From: Notoacmeibacter sp. | GTDB taxonomy: Bacteria; Pseudomonadota; Alphaproteobacteria; Rhizobiales; Rhizobiaceae | Reading direction: 5' to 3' | Assembly (NCBI GenBank): GCA_019912385.1 | Contig: JAIOIW010000080.1 | Coordinates: 60,330 to 124,329, forward strand | DNA: 64,000 nucleotides | Part shown: piece after piece, positions 7,845 through 16,394 of the stretch | Layout of the letters: each line of letters starts with the position of its first letter | Position numbering within the stretch: the stretch's first letter is position 1 | Notes under the pieces: model-generated | What the model was told of the DNA's origin: nothing | The model's database searches: none | Seen by the model: the letters and a program-made list of their open reading frames with translations, nothing else | Program-made: the position numbers and the translations under genes

Positions 7845-8503
7845 CGCTTTTCACCGCGGAAACTGTCGAGCGCGCCGACATCGACCGTGTCGAAGCGCTC
7901 GCGGATGCGGAACAGGAAGACGCCGATCACGATGAAGGCGATCAGCACCGAAAAGGCGACGGAAATCTCGACAACCAGCGGCATGCCCTTGGCGCCGGTC
8001 GCCGCCAGGATCAGCCCGTTCTCCAGCGACATGAAGCCCACCACCTGGCTGACCGCGTTGCGGCGCGTCACCATCATCAGCAGGCCGAGCAGAACGACCG
8101 AGAGGGCGAATGCGAGGTCTTCGCGCGCGATGGCGTCGGCGGCCGAGGTCAGGCTGAGCATCAGCGTGATCGACAGCGCCACGAGACCCATGCCCGCCAG
8201 CATCGTCGTGCCGACGCCGACGACCTGCTCGACCTCGCGATGGATGCCAAGCTTCTGGATGATGCGGTGGAGCGCCCCCGGGATGACCAGCGCCTTGAAT
8301 ACCAGCGCGATCAGCGCCGTGACGTAGAGATGGGAGGCGTCCTGGATCAGCGCCTGCCAGGCGACCGCCGCCGAAAGCACGACCGCCTGCAGCGCGAACA
8401 CGTTCAGCAGCGCATAGAGCCGGTCCTGGTAGAGCATCATGAAACTGACCAGCACCAGCCCGCCGGCGAGAAGATGAGCGAGGTCGAAAGCGATATTGCC
8501 CAT
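7841..8503 (-). CDS. hyfE: Hydrogenase-4 component E-like membrane subunit
   Basis: 220 aa with about six hydrophobic segments. The C-terminal half resembles NuoK-like HyfE (VVGFMSLENGLILAATG, with the conserved acidic residue in a membrane helix). The start ATG at 8503 shares a base with the hyfC stop (TGATG). It is predicted to form part of the proton-translocating membrane arm. The longer open frame upstream is overlap with hyfC coding sequence and is not used. Confidence 0.82.
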   Translation of the reverse strand: MGNIAFDLAHLLAGGLVLVSFMMLYQDRLYALLNVFALQAVVLSAAVAWQALIQDASHLYVTALIALVFKALVIPGALHRIIQKLGIHREVEQVVGVGTTMLAGMGLVALSITLMLSLTSAADAIAREDLAFALSVVLLGLLMMVTRRNAVSQVVGFMSLENGLILAATGAKGMPLVVEISVAFSVLIAFIVIGVFLFRIRERFDTVDVGALDSFRGEKR

Positions 8504-9459
8504 CACAGACTCCGCGACACGAACAGGAGAAGCGTGCCAAGCAGCGCCAGCATCAGCGCCACACCGAGGAAATCGGGCACACGGAACACGCGCATCTTGG
8601 CGATCGAGGTCTCGAACACGGCCAGCGCCACGCCGCCCGCACCGAGCTTGGCGAAATAGGCCAGCGCGCCGACGGCATAGGCGCCCAGGCTGTCGCTTTC
8701 CGTCGCGATGCCCCAGGGGAAGAAGACGCAGGCGATCAGCGAGATGTAGAGCAGCAGCTTGAGCGCCGCCGCGATCTCGATCATGGCCAGATGCCGGCCG
8801 GAATATTCCAGCACCATCGCCTCGTGCACCATGGTCAGTTCCAGATGGGTCGCCGGGTTGTCGACCGGAATGCGCGCGTTCTCGGCGATTGCGACGATGA
8901 TCAGCGCCACCAGCGCCAGGCCAAGCGAAACCCTGAGCCCCACCTCCGGCGAGGCCATGAAGTGCGAGACCGTCGACAATTGCGTCGACCCGGCGACAAG
9001 TGCCACGGAAAACACAGTCAGCAGCATCGCCGGTTCCGCCATGGTGGCGATCATCATCTCGCGGCTCGAGCCGATGCCGCCGAAACTGGTGCCGACATCC
9101 ATGCCCGCCAGCGCCAGGAAGAACCGTGCGCTGCCCAAGAGCGCGACGATCGCGATCAGGTCCGCTGTCCAGCTGAATTGCAGGCCGGTCGCAAATGTCG
9201 GCACCAGAGCGGCAGCGACCCAGGTAGCGGCGAACACCATGTAGGGCACGACGCGGAACAGCCACGAGGCATTCTCCGCCAGCACGACCTCCTTGCGCAT
9301 CAGCCGCGCGATATCGCGATAGGGTTGGACCAGCGACGCGCCGCGGCGGCGCGTCAGCCGCGCCTTCACCTTGCGCACCAGCCCAACCAGCAGCGGCGCC
9401 AGCGCCACGACCAGTGCCATCTGAATACCCTGCACGATGAGGTTGACGATCAGTTCCAT
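8503..9459 (-). CDS. hyfC: Hydrogenase-4 component C-like (NuoH-type) membrane subunit
   Basis: 318 aa, polytopic, NuoH/HyfC family, which anchors the peripheral arm to the membrane. Recognisable parts are LVQPYRDIARLMRKE near the N-terminus, GSSREMMIATMAEPA in the middle and the acidic motif AENARIPVDNPATHLELTMVH. The ATG at 9459 lies inside the last codons of hyfB (10-nt overlap). Confidence 0.87.
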   Translation of the reverse strand: MELIVNLIVQGIQMALVVALAPLLVGLVRKVKARLTRRRGASLVQPYRDIARLMRKEVVLAENASWLFRVVPYMVFAATWVAAALVPTFATGLQFSWTADLIAIVALLGSARFFLALAGMDVGTSFGGIGSSREMMIATMAEPAMLLTVFSVALVAGSTQLSTVSHFMASPEVGLRVSLGLALVALIIVAIAENARIPVDNPATHLELTMVHEAMVLEYSGRHLAMIEIAAALKLLLYISLIACVFFPWGIATESDSLGAYAVGALAYFAKLGAGGVALAVFETSIAKMRVFRVPDFLGVALMLALLGTLLLFVSRSL

Positions 9460-11459
9460 AGCGCCAGCACCAGGAGAAGCGAGACCAGCGAGAACAGCAC
9501 GAGACTCAGATAGCGGCGGATCGTCAGGAACTGCAGATGGTTCATCCGTGTCGCGATCACGTTGACCGTGCTTGCGATCCGCAGATAGATCTCTTCCCAG
9601 ATGAGATCGCGCGTATGCACCGTGTGGCGCGCGGGCGACGGGTCGCCCGGCGGCGGCATCTTTACCTCCTCGTGCGCGCGCATCAGGATCGTGCCCAGCA
9701 CCCGGCGCACCGGCTGGGCGAAACTCCCCGCGCCGTACTGGGTGGCCGGATCGGCATTGGGAAATCCGCAATCCCAGGCCGGTGCACGGCGCAGCCGGCG
9801 CGAGGCGAGACGATGGACCATCCATGCCGCCGCCGATGCCGACACGGCGATGAACACCATCACCAGCAGGCCATTGTAGGTGCTGCGCGACTCGGTGATC
9901 GGAACCAGCGTCAGCCACGGTTGTTCGGCCTGCAGCGGCAGCTGCGAGCCGAGCATGGCGTGGACCGCCGGCGCCATCGTATCGAGAACCAACCCGGGAA
10001 AGATGCCGGCAAGAACGCAGATGGCGGCCAGCAGCGCCATTGCGGTCAGCGAGAAGCGGTCGACCTCTTTCGCCTGCCGCGCCGCCTCGCTGCGCGGACG
10101 GCCAAGAAACCCGACCCCGTAGATCCGCACGAAAGCCGCCGCCACCAGGGCTGCGGCGAGCGCCAGCAAGCCGCCGGCCGCCGGGATCAGGATCTGCAGT
10201 CCGATCTGCGGCAGTTCCGGACTTTTCAGCACCGACTGGAACACCAGCCATTCCGAGGCGAAACCGTTGAGCGGCGGCAGCGCCGAGATCGCCGTCACGC
10301 CGACAAGGACGAGAAAGGAGGTGACCGGCATGCGTCCGATAAGCCCGCCGAGCCCGTCCAGGTCGCGCCGGCCCGTCGCGTTCAGCACCGCGCCGGCGCC
10401 CATGAACAGCAGGCTCTTGAACGCCATGTGGTTGAAGATGTGAAACAGCGCGGCCGAAAACGCCAGCGCCGCCGGCGCGGTCAACCCGCTGGCCTTGAAG
10501 GCGAGCGCCAGCCCGAGCGCGGCGAAGATCACGCCGATATTCTCGATCGTCGAATAGGCGAGCGCCTTCTTGATGTCGCTTTCCATCATCGCATAGACGA
10601 TGCCGAGCACGGCCGTGGTCGAACCCAGCAGGATGACGGCGGGACTGGTCCACCATTCGAGCGGACCGAGCAGGTCGAAAACCACCCGGATGAAACCGTA
10701 GAGCGCAACCTTGGTCATCACGCCGCTCATCAGCGCCGAGACGTGACTGGGGGCCGCGGGATGGGCCAGCGGCAGCCAGACATGCAGCGGTGCCAGGCCG
10801 GCTTTCGAGCCCGCACCGATCAGCATCAGCGCCAGGATGGCGGTCGCGGCCAACGGCGAACGCTTTCCCGCGCGGATCGCCTCGAAGGCGTAACCGCCTT
10901 CGCCGCCGGCCAGCAGCCCGAAGGCGAGCAGCAGAGCCATCGTCCCGAACCCCGCCATGACCAGATAGACATAGGCGGCCTTCTGAGCCTCGCTCTCGCG
11001 GTGATGGGCCAGCACCAGCGCCCACGACAACAGCGACATCACCTCCCAGGACAACAGGAAGGTGGAGGCGTCGTCGGCCAGCACGACGATGACCATCGCG
11101 CCGAGAAACGCCGGGTAGAACGGCAACACACGCCACGGCTCGTGCTCGTGCCGGCCATAGCCGATCGCGTAGACGCCGGTCACCGCACCTCCGAGCCCCA
11201 CGACGACGAGGAAGAAGGCCGACAGCGCATCGAGACTGAGATGCGACCCGAGCCAGGGCAGGCCGACCGGGAGGACAGCCGTCGTCATTTCGCCGACACC
11301 CAGAAGCGCCGATACGCCGACGACCGCCACGATGGCCAGGGGAATGACCGACAGGGCGTAGATCAGGGATGACGCGAATGGGCGGCTGCCGAGCGCGACC
11401 GCCGGAACCGCCAGCAACAGCAGGAAAGCCGCGCAGGAGATCGCGACATCAAGCAGCAT
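9450..11459 (-). CDS. hyfB: Hydrogenase-4 component B-like proton-pumping membrane subunit
   Basis: 669 aa from the ATG at 11459, preceded by GAGGG at 5 nt; a GTG two codons upstream is possible. It is a large polytopic member of the NuoL/HyfB family with antiporter motifs such as SWEVMSLLSW, GSKAGLAPLHVWLP, AHPAAPSHVSALMSGVM and DIKKALAYSTIENIG. The C-terminal part adds a hydrophilic stretch (about 560-640) and a last helix. It starts inside the end of the XRE regulator gene. No electron-transfer subunits HyfA/HyfH and no hydrogenase maturation genes are nearby. Confidence 0.87.
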   Translation of the reverse strand: MLLDVAISCAAFLLLLAVPAVALGSRPFASSLIYALSVIPLAIVAVVGVSALLGVGEMTTAVLPVGLPWLGSHLSLDALSAFFLVVVGLGGAVTGVYAIGYGRHEHEPWRVLPFYPAFLGAMVIVVLADDASTFLLSWEVMSLLSWALVLAHHRESEAQKAAYVYLVMAGFGTMALLLAFGLLAGGEGGYAFEAIRAGKRSPLAATAILALMLIGAGSKAGLAPLHVWLPLAHPAAPSHVSALMSGVMTKVALYGFIRVVFDLLGPLEWWTSPAVILLGSTTAVLGIVYAMMESDIKKALAYSTIENIGVIFAALGLALAFKASGLTAPAALAFSAALFHIFNHMAFKSLLFMGAGAVLNATGRRDLDGLGGLIGRMPVTSFLVLVGVTAISALPPLNGFASEWLVFQSVLKSPELPQIGLQILIPAAGGLLALAAALVAAAFVRIYGVGFLGRPRSEAARQAKEVDRFSLTAMALLAAICVLAGIFPGLVLDTMAPAVHAMLGSQLPLQAEQPWLTLVPITESRSTYNGLLVMVFIAVSASAAAWMVHRLASRRLRRAPAWDCGFPNADPATQYGAGSFAQPVRRVLGTILMRAHEEVKMPPPGDPSPARHTVHTRDLIWEEIYLRIASTVNVIATRMNHLQFLTIRRYLSLVLFSLVSLLLVLALWN

Positions 11460-11754
11460 CGCCACCCTCGCCTGCCGTTGCCGCCGACCCGCCCGCTAAC
11501 GATCCGGCGGCTGCGCGAAGCCTGACGCCGCGCCCGCCGGGCGTACTGACCGCACCCTCGCCGATCAGCTCGACGCCGGCGCGCTCCAGGGCCTCGACTA
11601 CCCGCGTGAGGCTCTCCACGACGCCGCGGACATTGCCCTTGCTCGCCTCCATGCGCTGGACGGTTGGAACCGAGACGCCGGCAAGCTCGGCCAGCGTCTT
11701 CTGGTCGATGCCGAGAAGCATCCTGGCGGCGCGCATCTGTGCAGCGGTGATCAC
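11449..11754 (-). CDS. XRE-family helix-turn-helix regulator
   Basis: 101 aa. The N-terminal half is an XRE-type HTH (ARMLLGIDQKTLAELAGVSVPTVQRMEA, quoted in part), followed by a helical segment and a Gly/Ala-rich low-complexity tail. It overlaps hyfB by 11 nt and is the first gene of that operon, so it probably controls the complex and itself. A perfect 10-bp inverted repeat sits just upstream. It resembles short transcription factors found beside antitoxins, but no toxin-like partner is present. Confidence 0.8.
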   Translation of the reverse strand: MITAAQMRAARMLLGIDQKTLAELAGVSVPTVQRMEASKGNVRGVVESLTRVVEALERAGVELIGEGAVSTPGGRGVRLRAAAGSLAGGSAATAGEGGDAA

Positions 11755-11768
11755 ACGTCAATTCCCGT

Positions 11769-11815
11769 TTGAGATATCGACATGCATGATAATACCATTG
11801 ATATTGATATCTCAA
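11769..11815 (-). promoter_or_regulatory. Inverted repeat, likely operator of the XRE-hyf operon
   Basis: TTGAGATATC (11769-11778) and its exact reverse complement GATATCTCAA (11806-11815) flank an AT-rich 27-nt centre, in the first 60 nt upstream of the XRE gene start (11754). Position and symmetry suit autoregulation by the HTH protein. The segment from here to the end of apbE (about 95 nt) shows nothing else definable. Confidence 0.55.
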
Positions 11816-11911
11816 GCATCAACATATCGATCCTGGACGCAAAGCGGAATATGCGCTGGCGCCGTCAACCGCCCGCAGGGAAGGCCGCAAATGCCGGGCG
11901 ACGAGGTTCGT

Positions 11912-12847
11912 TCAGGCAAGCATCTCGATCCTGGCGCCGTCATGCAGTTCAAGCGCCGCCGCCATCCCGGAACGCGGCATCATGCAGAATCCCGTCGAGA
12001 GGCCGTCGGCGATGGCCGCGGTGGGTGCCGAGACCGAGACAAGGTTCCATCGTTCGGCTGTCGCACCCGTGCGCGGGTCGAAGATATGCCCGACCCGCCC
12101 CTCGGGATCGAGCACGGTTCCGCGCGGTGCCGAGGTTGCCAGCGCCCGGTCGCGCAGCTGGATGCGCCGGACGACGCGTCCTTGCGGATCGGCAATTCCT
12201 GCCTGCCACGGCGATCCGTCGCTGTGGCCGCCTGTGGCCGCGATTTCGCCCATGTCGATCAGGACATCCCGCATGCCTTCCGCGCGCAACAGGGCGGCGA
12301 TCCGGTCGGTGATGTAGCCCTGGGCAACCCCGTTGAGGGTGATCGCCATGCCAGGTCGCCTGAAAGCGATCTCGTCCGGTCCGAATGCCACATTGTCCCA
12401 GCCGACGACGCCGCAGGCTTCCGTCACTTCGCCCCGCGACGGTTTCCGGCCCTGTTGCAAACGTTCCGCATGGAGCCGCCAGACCGGCTGGACCGTCGGG
12501 TCGAAAGCGCCGCCGGTCGCCGCCGCAAGCGCGCTGCAGAGGCTGAGCGCTTCCAGAAGTTCTGCCGGCGGCTCGGTGAGCCGGCCCCGCGCGTTGAGCA
12601 CGCTTATTGCCGAATCCCCGCGGTAAAGGCTGAAGATCGCTTCCAGGCGATCGATCTCGGCCTGCATGCGCGCTGCAATCTCCTGCCCGCGCGCCTGGTC
12701 GACGCCGGCGAGCGCCATCGAGGACCTTGCCCCGAGTGCAACGCCGCGCCAGCGGAAGTCGGACGTTGCCGCGAAACCGGCCCCGGGCAGGAGCGTCACC
12801 GCTGCTGCAATCTGGAGGAACCGGCGTCGATCTATTTTGACATGCAT
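11912..12847 (-). CDS. nosX: FAD:protein FMN transferase, NosX/ApbE type
   Basis: 311 aa. The N-terminus DRRRFLQIAAAVTLLPGAGFA is a Tat-like signal, so it acts in the periplasm. The ApbE fold is shown by GGAFDPTVQPVWRL, LNGVAQGYITDRIA, DVLIDMGEIAATGG and HIFDPRTGA. ApbE proteins attach FMN covalently to a Thr/Ser of target flavoproteins; in nos clusters the target is NosR, whose SGATVT motif is present here. It is the last gene of the nos operon, 27 nt after nosL. The segment between its end and the XRE gene holds only the XRE control region. Confidence 0.9.
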   Translation of the reverse strand: MHVKIDRRRFLQIAAAVTLLPGAGFAATSDFRWRGVALGARSSMALAGVDQARGQEIAARMQAEIDRLEAIFSLYRGDSAISVLNARGRLTEPPAELLEALSLCSALAAATGGAFDPTVQPVWRLHAERLQQGRKPSRGEVTEACGVVGWDNVAFGPDEIAFRRPGMAITLNGVAQGYITDRIAALLRAEGMRDVLIDMGEIAATGGHSDGSPWQAGIADPQGRVVRRIQLRDRALATSAPRGTVLDPEGRVGHIFDPRTGATAERWNLVSVSAPTAAIADGLSTGFCMMPRSGMAAALELHDGARIEMLA

Positions 12848-12874
12848 CCTGGAGCCCTTTCAGCCAATCCGGCC

Positions 12875-13420
12875 TCAGTCCTTCGTTTGGTGTTGCATGG
12901 TGGGGCTGTTTTCCTCATGCGGGATATCGACTCCGCCGAGCACCGCCTCGCTCGGGATGTCGTCCAGCCGCATGAGGCGGCCGCCATGCTTCGCCATGAA
13001 CGCTTTCGCCGCATCCTCCGTGCCGAACGGCACGACTTCCGGCGCGCCCATGCCGCCCTTGGCGTCCGAACCAACCACGAAAGTGGCCTTGTCCGCCGCG
13101 ATCCAATTCTCGTCACCGGGGATCTCCCAACTCTCGGCCCGTGCCATGTCACTGACATAGACGACGGTGACATCGGCCACCTTCTCCGGTTCGCGGAGGA
13201 AGGCGACGGCATCGCGCACCTGGGCGAACCAGAGCGGCGCGGGCAGGCCCGCGAGGTGGATTTGCGCCTTTGGGCCGGAATGGTCGATCACGTTCATCTG
13301 ACAGTAGTGGCCAACGGCATCTTCGGTCATCGCAACGGGCCCGGGAGTTTCGGTCAACGCCGATCCGCTGCATCCTGAAAGGGCGAGGGCAAGCAGGGCA
13401 ATCGCAGCAGGGAACTTCAT
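12875..13420 (-). CDS. nosL: NosL copper-binding lipoprotein
   Basis: 181 aa. The N-terminus ends in a lipobox (LSGCS), so it is predicted to be lipid-anchored facing the periplasm. The NosL signature HYCQMNV with its Cys and Met is the Cu(I) site used to deliver copper for the NosZ CuZ centre. The domain continues through VVYVSDMA and PFGTEDAAKAFMAKHGG. The start overlaps the nosY stop by 4 nt (ATGA). Confidence 0.93.
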   Translation of the reverse strand: MKFPAAIALLALALSGCSGSALTETPGPVAMTEDAVGHYCQMNVIDHSGPKAQIHLAGLPAPLWFAQVRDAVAFLREPEKVADVTVVYVSDMARAESWEIPGDENWIAADKATFVVGSDAKGGMGAPEVVPFGTEDAAKAFMAKHGGRLMRLDDIPSEAVLGGVDIPHEENSPTMQHQTKD

Positions 13421-14250
13421 GGCTCAACCTTTCGAAACGCCACCCAGCCGAGCGCAAGGGCACCAAGCGACCAGGCGGCCAGGGCAGAAAGCGCGAAACT
13501 GGAGGAGACGGCTTTCGCCGCGCCGCTGATGCCGGACGCCAGCGCTTGCGCTTCGCCAGCAGGCATGTTGACGATCCTGAATGCGTCCGCGGGATTGGAG
13601 ACCAGCATCCACGGGAACACCGTCCGGGTGAAGACGCCGCCATTGTCGGCTATGAGCGCGCCCAGCATGGCGAGATCGTAGAGCACGACGAGAACCAGCC
13701 AGAGGCCGATTGCCAGACCCGCGGCGACGCCCGGCTGCCGCGCGCGCGCCGACAGGGCGTAACCAAACCCGAGAAACGCCGCACCCAGCAGCACAGATGT
13801 CCACCAGAGCTTGACGAGCGCGAGAAGGCTTGCCGGGGAAATACCTCCCGCCGCCCCGCCGATGGCCCACGCCATCACGCCCGCAAGACCGAACCCGATT
13901 GCCAGCGCGAAGGCGAGCACACCCAGATGCGCGACGAATTTGCCTGCGACGAGCGAAAGCCGCGACACCGGGTAGGTCAGCAGCAGCGCTAGCGTTCCGC
14001 GCTCCGCCTCGCCTGCAATGGCATCGAAAGCGAGCAGGAGCGCGATCAGCGGCGCCAGATAGACAGTCAGCGTCGTCAGGCTGGCAACGGCGACGGCCAA
14101 CAGGTCCACGCCCAGCGTGCCCGTCGGACCGCTGCCGGCAAATGTCAGCACGGCGGCAAACACCGCCATCAGCCCGACGGCAAGCGCGACCCACAGGTTG
14201 CGCAACGCAATCCTCAGCTCCACGCCGGCAATGGCCAACACCGCGCTCAT
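13417..14250 (-). CDS. nosY: NosY ABC transporter permease
   Basis: 277 aa with about six membrane segments, ABC-2 type. It begins AVLAIAGVELRIALRNLWVA and has the conserved EAERGTLALLLTYPVSR stretch after the second helix. With NosF and NosD it forms the complex needed to mature the CuZ site of nitrous oxide reductase. Both ends overlap neighbouring genes (ATGA with nosF upstream and nosL downstream), indicating tight coupling. Confidence 0.92.
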   Translation of the reverse strand: MSAVLAIAGVELRIALRNLWVALAVGLMAVFAAVLTFAGSGPTGTLGVDLLAVAVASLTTLTVYLAPLIALLLAFDAIAGEAERGTLALLLTYPVSRLSLVAGKFVAHLGVLAFALAIGFGLAGVMAWAIGGAAGGISPASLLALVKLWWTSVLLGAAFLGFGYALSARARQPGVAAGLAIGLWLVLVVLYDLAMLGALIADNGGVFTRTVFPWMLVSNPADAFRIVNMPAGEAQALASGISGAAKAVSSSFALSALAAWSLGALALGWVAFRKVEP

Positions 14251-15137
14251 GTCGGATTCCTCCCGCTGTAGTGCCTGTAGAGGTCCTCAAGGCTCGGAGG
14301 CGTGATTTCGACGTCCTCGATCATCGTCTCCAGCGCCGCGATGCGCCCGAGATGCCCGAGCTTCTCGCCCTGCAGGCACGAGATCTCCACCGACTGGCCA
14401 TTGACGCGGATTCCGCCCAGCCGGCCGGCCACTTCTTCCGTGTTCTCCGGCCGCGCGGCGACCCGCAGGCGGATCGGCAGCCGGGCCTGCGATCTCAGTT
14501 CCGCCAGCGGTGCATTGGCGACCAGCTTGCCCTTCAGCAGGATGGCGATCCGGTCGGTTCTGGCCTCCAGTTCGGTGAGCGCATGCGAGGAAAGCAACAC
14601 CGCCGTTCCGCCGTCAGCGAGCTCGTTGACGAGGTTGTAGAATTCGCCGCGCGAGATCGGGTCGAGGCCCGAGGTCGGCTCGTCGAGAACGGCAAGCCGC
14701 GGCTGGCCGAGCAACGCCTGGGCCAGGCCGAGACGCTGGCGCATTCCCTTCGAGTAGGTTCCGATCCGCCGGTCGGCCGCATCGGAAAGGTCGACGCGCT
14801 CCAGCAGATCATCCGCCTGCTTGCGGCCGGCCCCGCGCAGACGTGCCAGCAATCGCAGTTGTTCGCGTCCCGTCAACGCCCGGTGGAAGGCAACGTTTTC
14901 GGGCAGATAGGAGCAGGCGGCGCGGGCAGCGCTGGTTCCCGGCGCCGCGCCGAACACGCTGATCGATCCGCCATCGACATGCGTCAGGCCAAGGATCATC
15001 TTCATCAAGGTGGTCTTGCCCGCGCCATTGTGTCCGAGCAGCGCCACTCGCTCGCCCGGCGCCACCGAAAGACTGACGTCGGATATGGCCTCCACCGCGC
15101 CGAAACGCCGGATTGCATGTGTGATCTGAAGGCTCAT
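14247..15137 (-). CDS. nosF: NosF ABC transporter ATPase
   Basis: 296 aa. Walker A is GHNGAGKTT, the signature is YSKGMRQR, Walker B is LAVLDEPTSG and the switch histidine is in LLSSHAL. It powers the NosDFY complex that supplies a component of the NosZ copper-sulfur cluster. The ATG at 15137 overlaps the nosD stop (ATGA). The open frame continues upstream but lies within nosD coding sequence. Confidence 0.93.
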   Translation of the reverse strand: MSLQITHAIRRFGAVEAISDVSLSVAPGERVALLGHNGAGKTTLMKMILGLTHVDGGSISVFGAAPGTSAARAACSYLPENVAFHRALTGREQLRLLARLRGAGRKQADDLLERVDLSDAADRRIGTYSKGMRQRLGLAQALLGQPRLAVLDEPTSGLDPISRGEFYNLVNELADGGTAVLLSSHALTELEARTDRIAILLKGKLVANAPLAELRSQARLPIRLRVAARPENTEEVAGRLGGIRVNGQSVEISCLQGEKLGHLGRIAALETMIEDVEITPPSLEDLYRHYSGRNPT

Positions 15138-16393
15138 CCGCCGATCTCCCATTGCGGAACCGTGATTTCCGGCGCGTGTGCGAGCGGGCGCTTGTCGATC
15201 ACGCCGCCGGGTAGAAGTGCGGGAAATGCCCGTTGCGACCAGCGCACCAATTGCACCGCCGGCGAACCGAGCAGCAGCCTGGCCGCCGGCTGGGTCCACA
15301 GGATATGGTCCATCACGTCATTGGGGCGGTAGGGTGTGTCGATGATACCGTCGCCGTCCAGATCGAAACCGGCATTGTCAGACCAGTAATTGCCGCTCTC
15401 GGGGCTGCTCCACTCGACCCACTTCGTGCCGACATATTTCACCTGGACGCGGTTGCCGATGAAGGCGTTCCCCAGAATCCGGTTGCGCTCGGATCCGGCG
15501 GTGAAATGAATGCCGATGCCGCATCCCTCGAAGCTGTTGCCGCGGATCGCGTTCTTGTGGGCGTTGTAGACGAACAGGCAGCGGTCGTCGACGCCGCGCA
15601 CGACATTGCCGGCGACCTCGCCTTCATTGGCGTAGTTGAGCATGATCCCGTGGTCGCGATCGCCGATCGAGACATTGCCGGTGATGGTCACGTTACGGGA
15701 GAACATTACCGCGTAGCCGAGATGGTTGGCGATACTGACATTGCCGGACACCAGGCTGTCATTTGCATACATGTAGTGAACGGCGAACCGGAGATCGCGG
15801 AACCGGTTGCCGCTGAACTCGTTGTCGCTCGATGTATTGACGAAAATGCCGTCGCGACCCCAACGGATATCGTTGCCGATCACCTTCGAGCCGGGCGCGT
15901 TCCAGACATAGACCCCGTTGCCGCGGCTGTTCATGCGCTGGTCGCGGCGTCCCTCGATCATATTGCCACGCACGACAGCGTCTCGCGCGCCATGGACATC
16001 GACGCCATAGAGATTGCCCTCTATGCGGTTGACTTCGACCAGCGCCCTGTCGGCGCCCTTGAGCAGTCGGACACCGCTGTCGATCTCCTCGTGCGAAGAG
16101 CCGGAACCGGTGATCTTGAGCCCGCGGATCGTCACGTCCTGCGCGGTGACGACGAAGACGGAGCCATGCCCGCCTCCGTCGACCTCGGCACCCGGCTCGC
16201 CCAGGATGGTCAGGGACCGGTCTATCGCGACCGGTCCCCGGTGAAGCCCCGGCGCGAGGCGGAGGATGTCGCCCGCCTCCGCCGCAGCCACGCTTGCGAT
16301 GAGCGCCCCCGGCTCTGCCGGCACAAGCCGTTCGGCACCCCACGCGGGGACGCTCGAAAGCATCAGCAGCATGGCCAGGCAACGCATCGTCAT
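15134..16393 (-). CDS. nosD: NosD periplasmic copper-maturation protein
   Basis: 419 aa. A signal peptide (MTMRCLAMLLMLSSVPAWGA) leads into a right-handed beta-helix of CASH/NosD repeats, recognisable from repeated N-x-I/V-x-G-N turns (for example NNIGxD-like and GNVSIGDRDHGIM). NosD acts with NosFY in assembling the Cu4S cluster of NosZ. The start is 1 nt after the nosZ stop; an alternative ATG two codons in is possible. The C-terminal tail after about 350 contains the usual ESGNYWSDNAGFDLDGDG segment. Confidence 0.93.
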   Translation of the reverse strand: MTMRCLAMLLMLSSVPAWGAERLVPAEPGALIASVAAAEAGDILRLAPGLHRGPVAIDRSLTILGEPGAEVDGGGHGSVFVVTAQDVTIRGLKITGSGSSHEEIDSGVRLLKGADRALVEVNRIEGNLYGVDVHGARDAVVRGNMIEGRRDQRMNSRGNGVYVWNAPGSKVIGNDIRWGRDGIFVNTSSDNEFSGNRFRDLRFAVHYMYANDSLVSGNVSIANHLGYAVMFSRNVTITGNVSIGDRDHGIMLNYANEGEVAGNVVRGVDDRCLFVYNAHKNAIRGNSFEGCGIGIHFTAGSERNRILGNAFIGNRVQVKYVGTKWVEWSSPESGNYWSDNAGFDLDGDGIIDTPYRPNDVMDHILWTQPAARLLLGSPAVQLVRWSQRAFPALLPGGVIDKRPLAHAPEITVPQWEIGG

Positions 16394-16394
16394 C

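Noticed and set aside
6729..8327. A 532-codon plus-strand frame opposite hyfF/hyfE, and similar long plus-strand frames opposite the nos and hyf genes
   Set aside because: Low-complexity Arg/His/Gln-rich translations typical of antisense shadows in GC-rich DNA.
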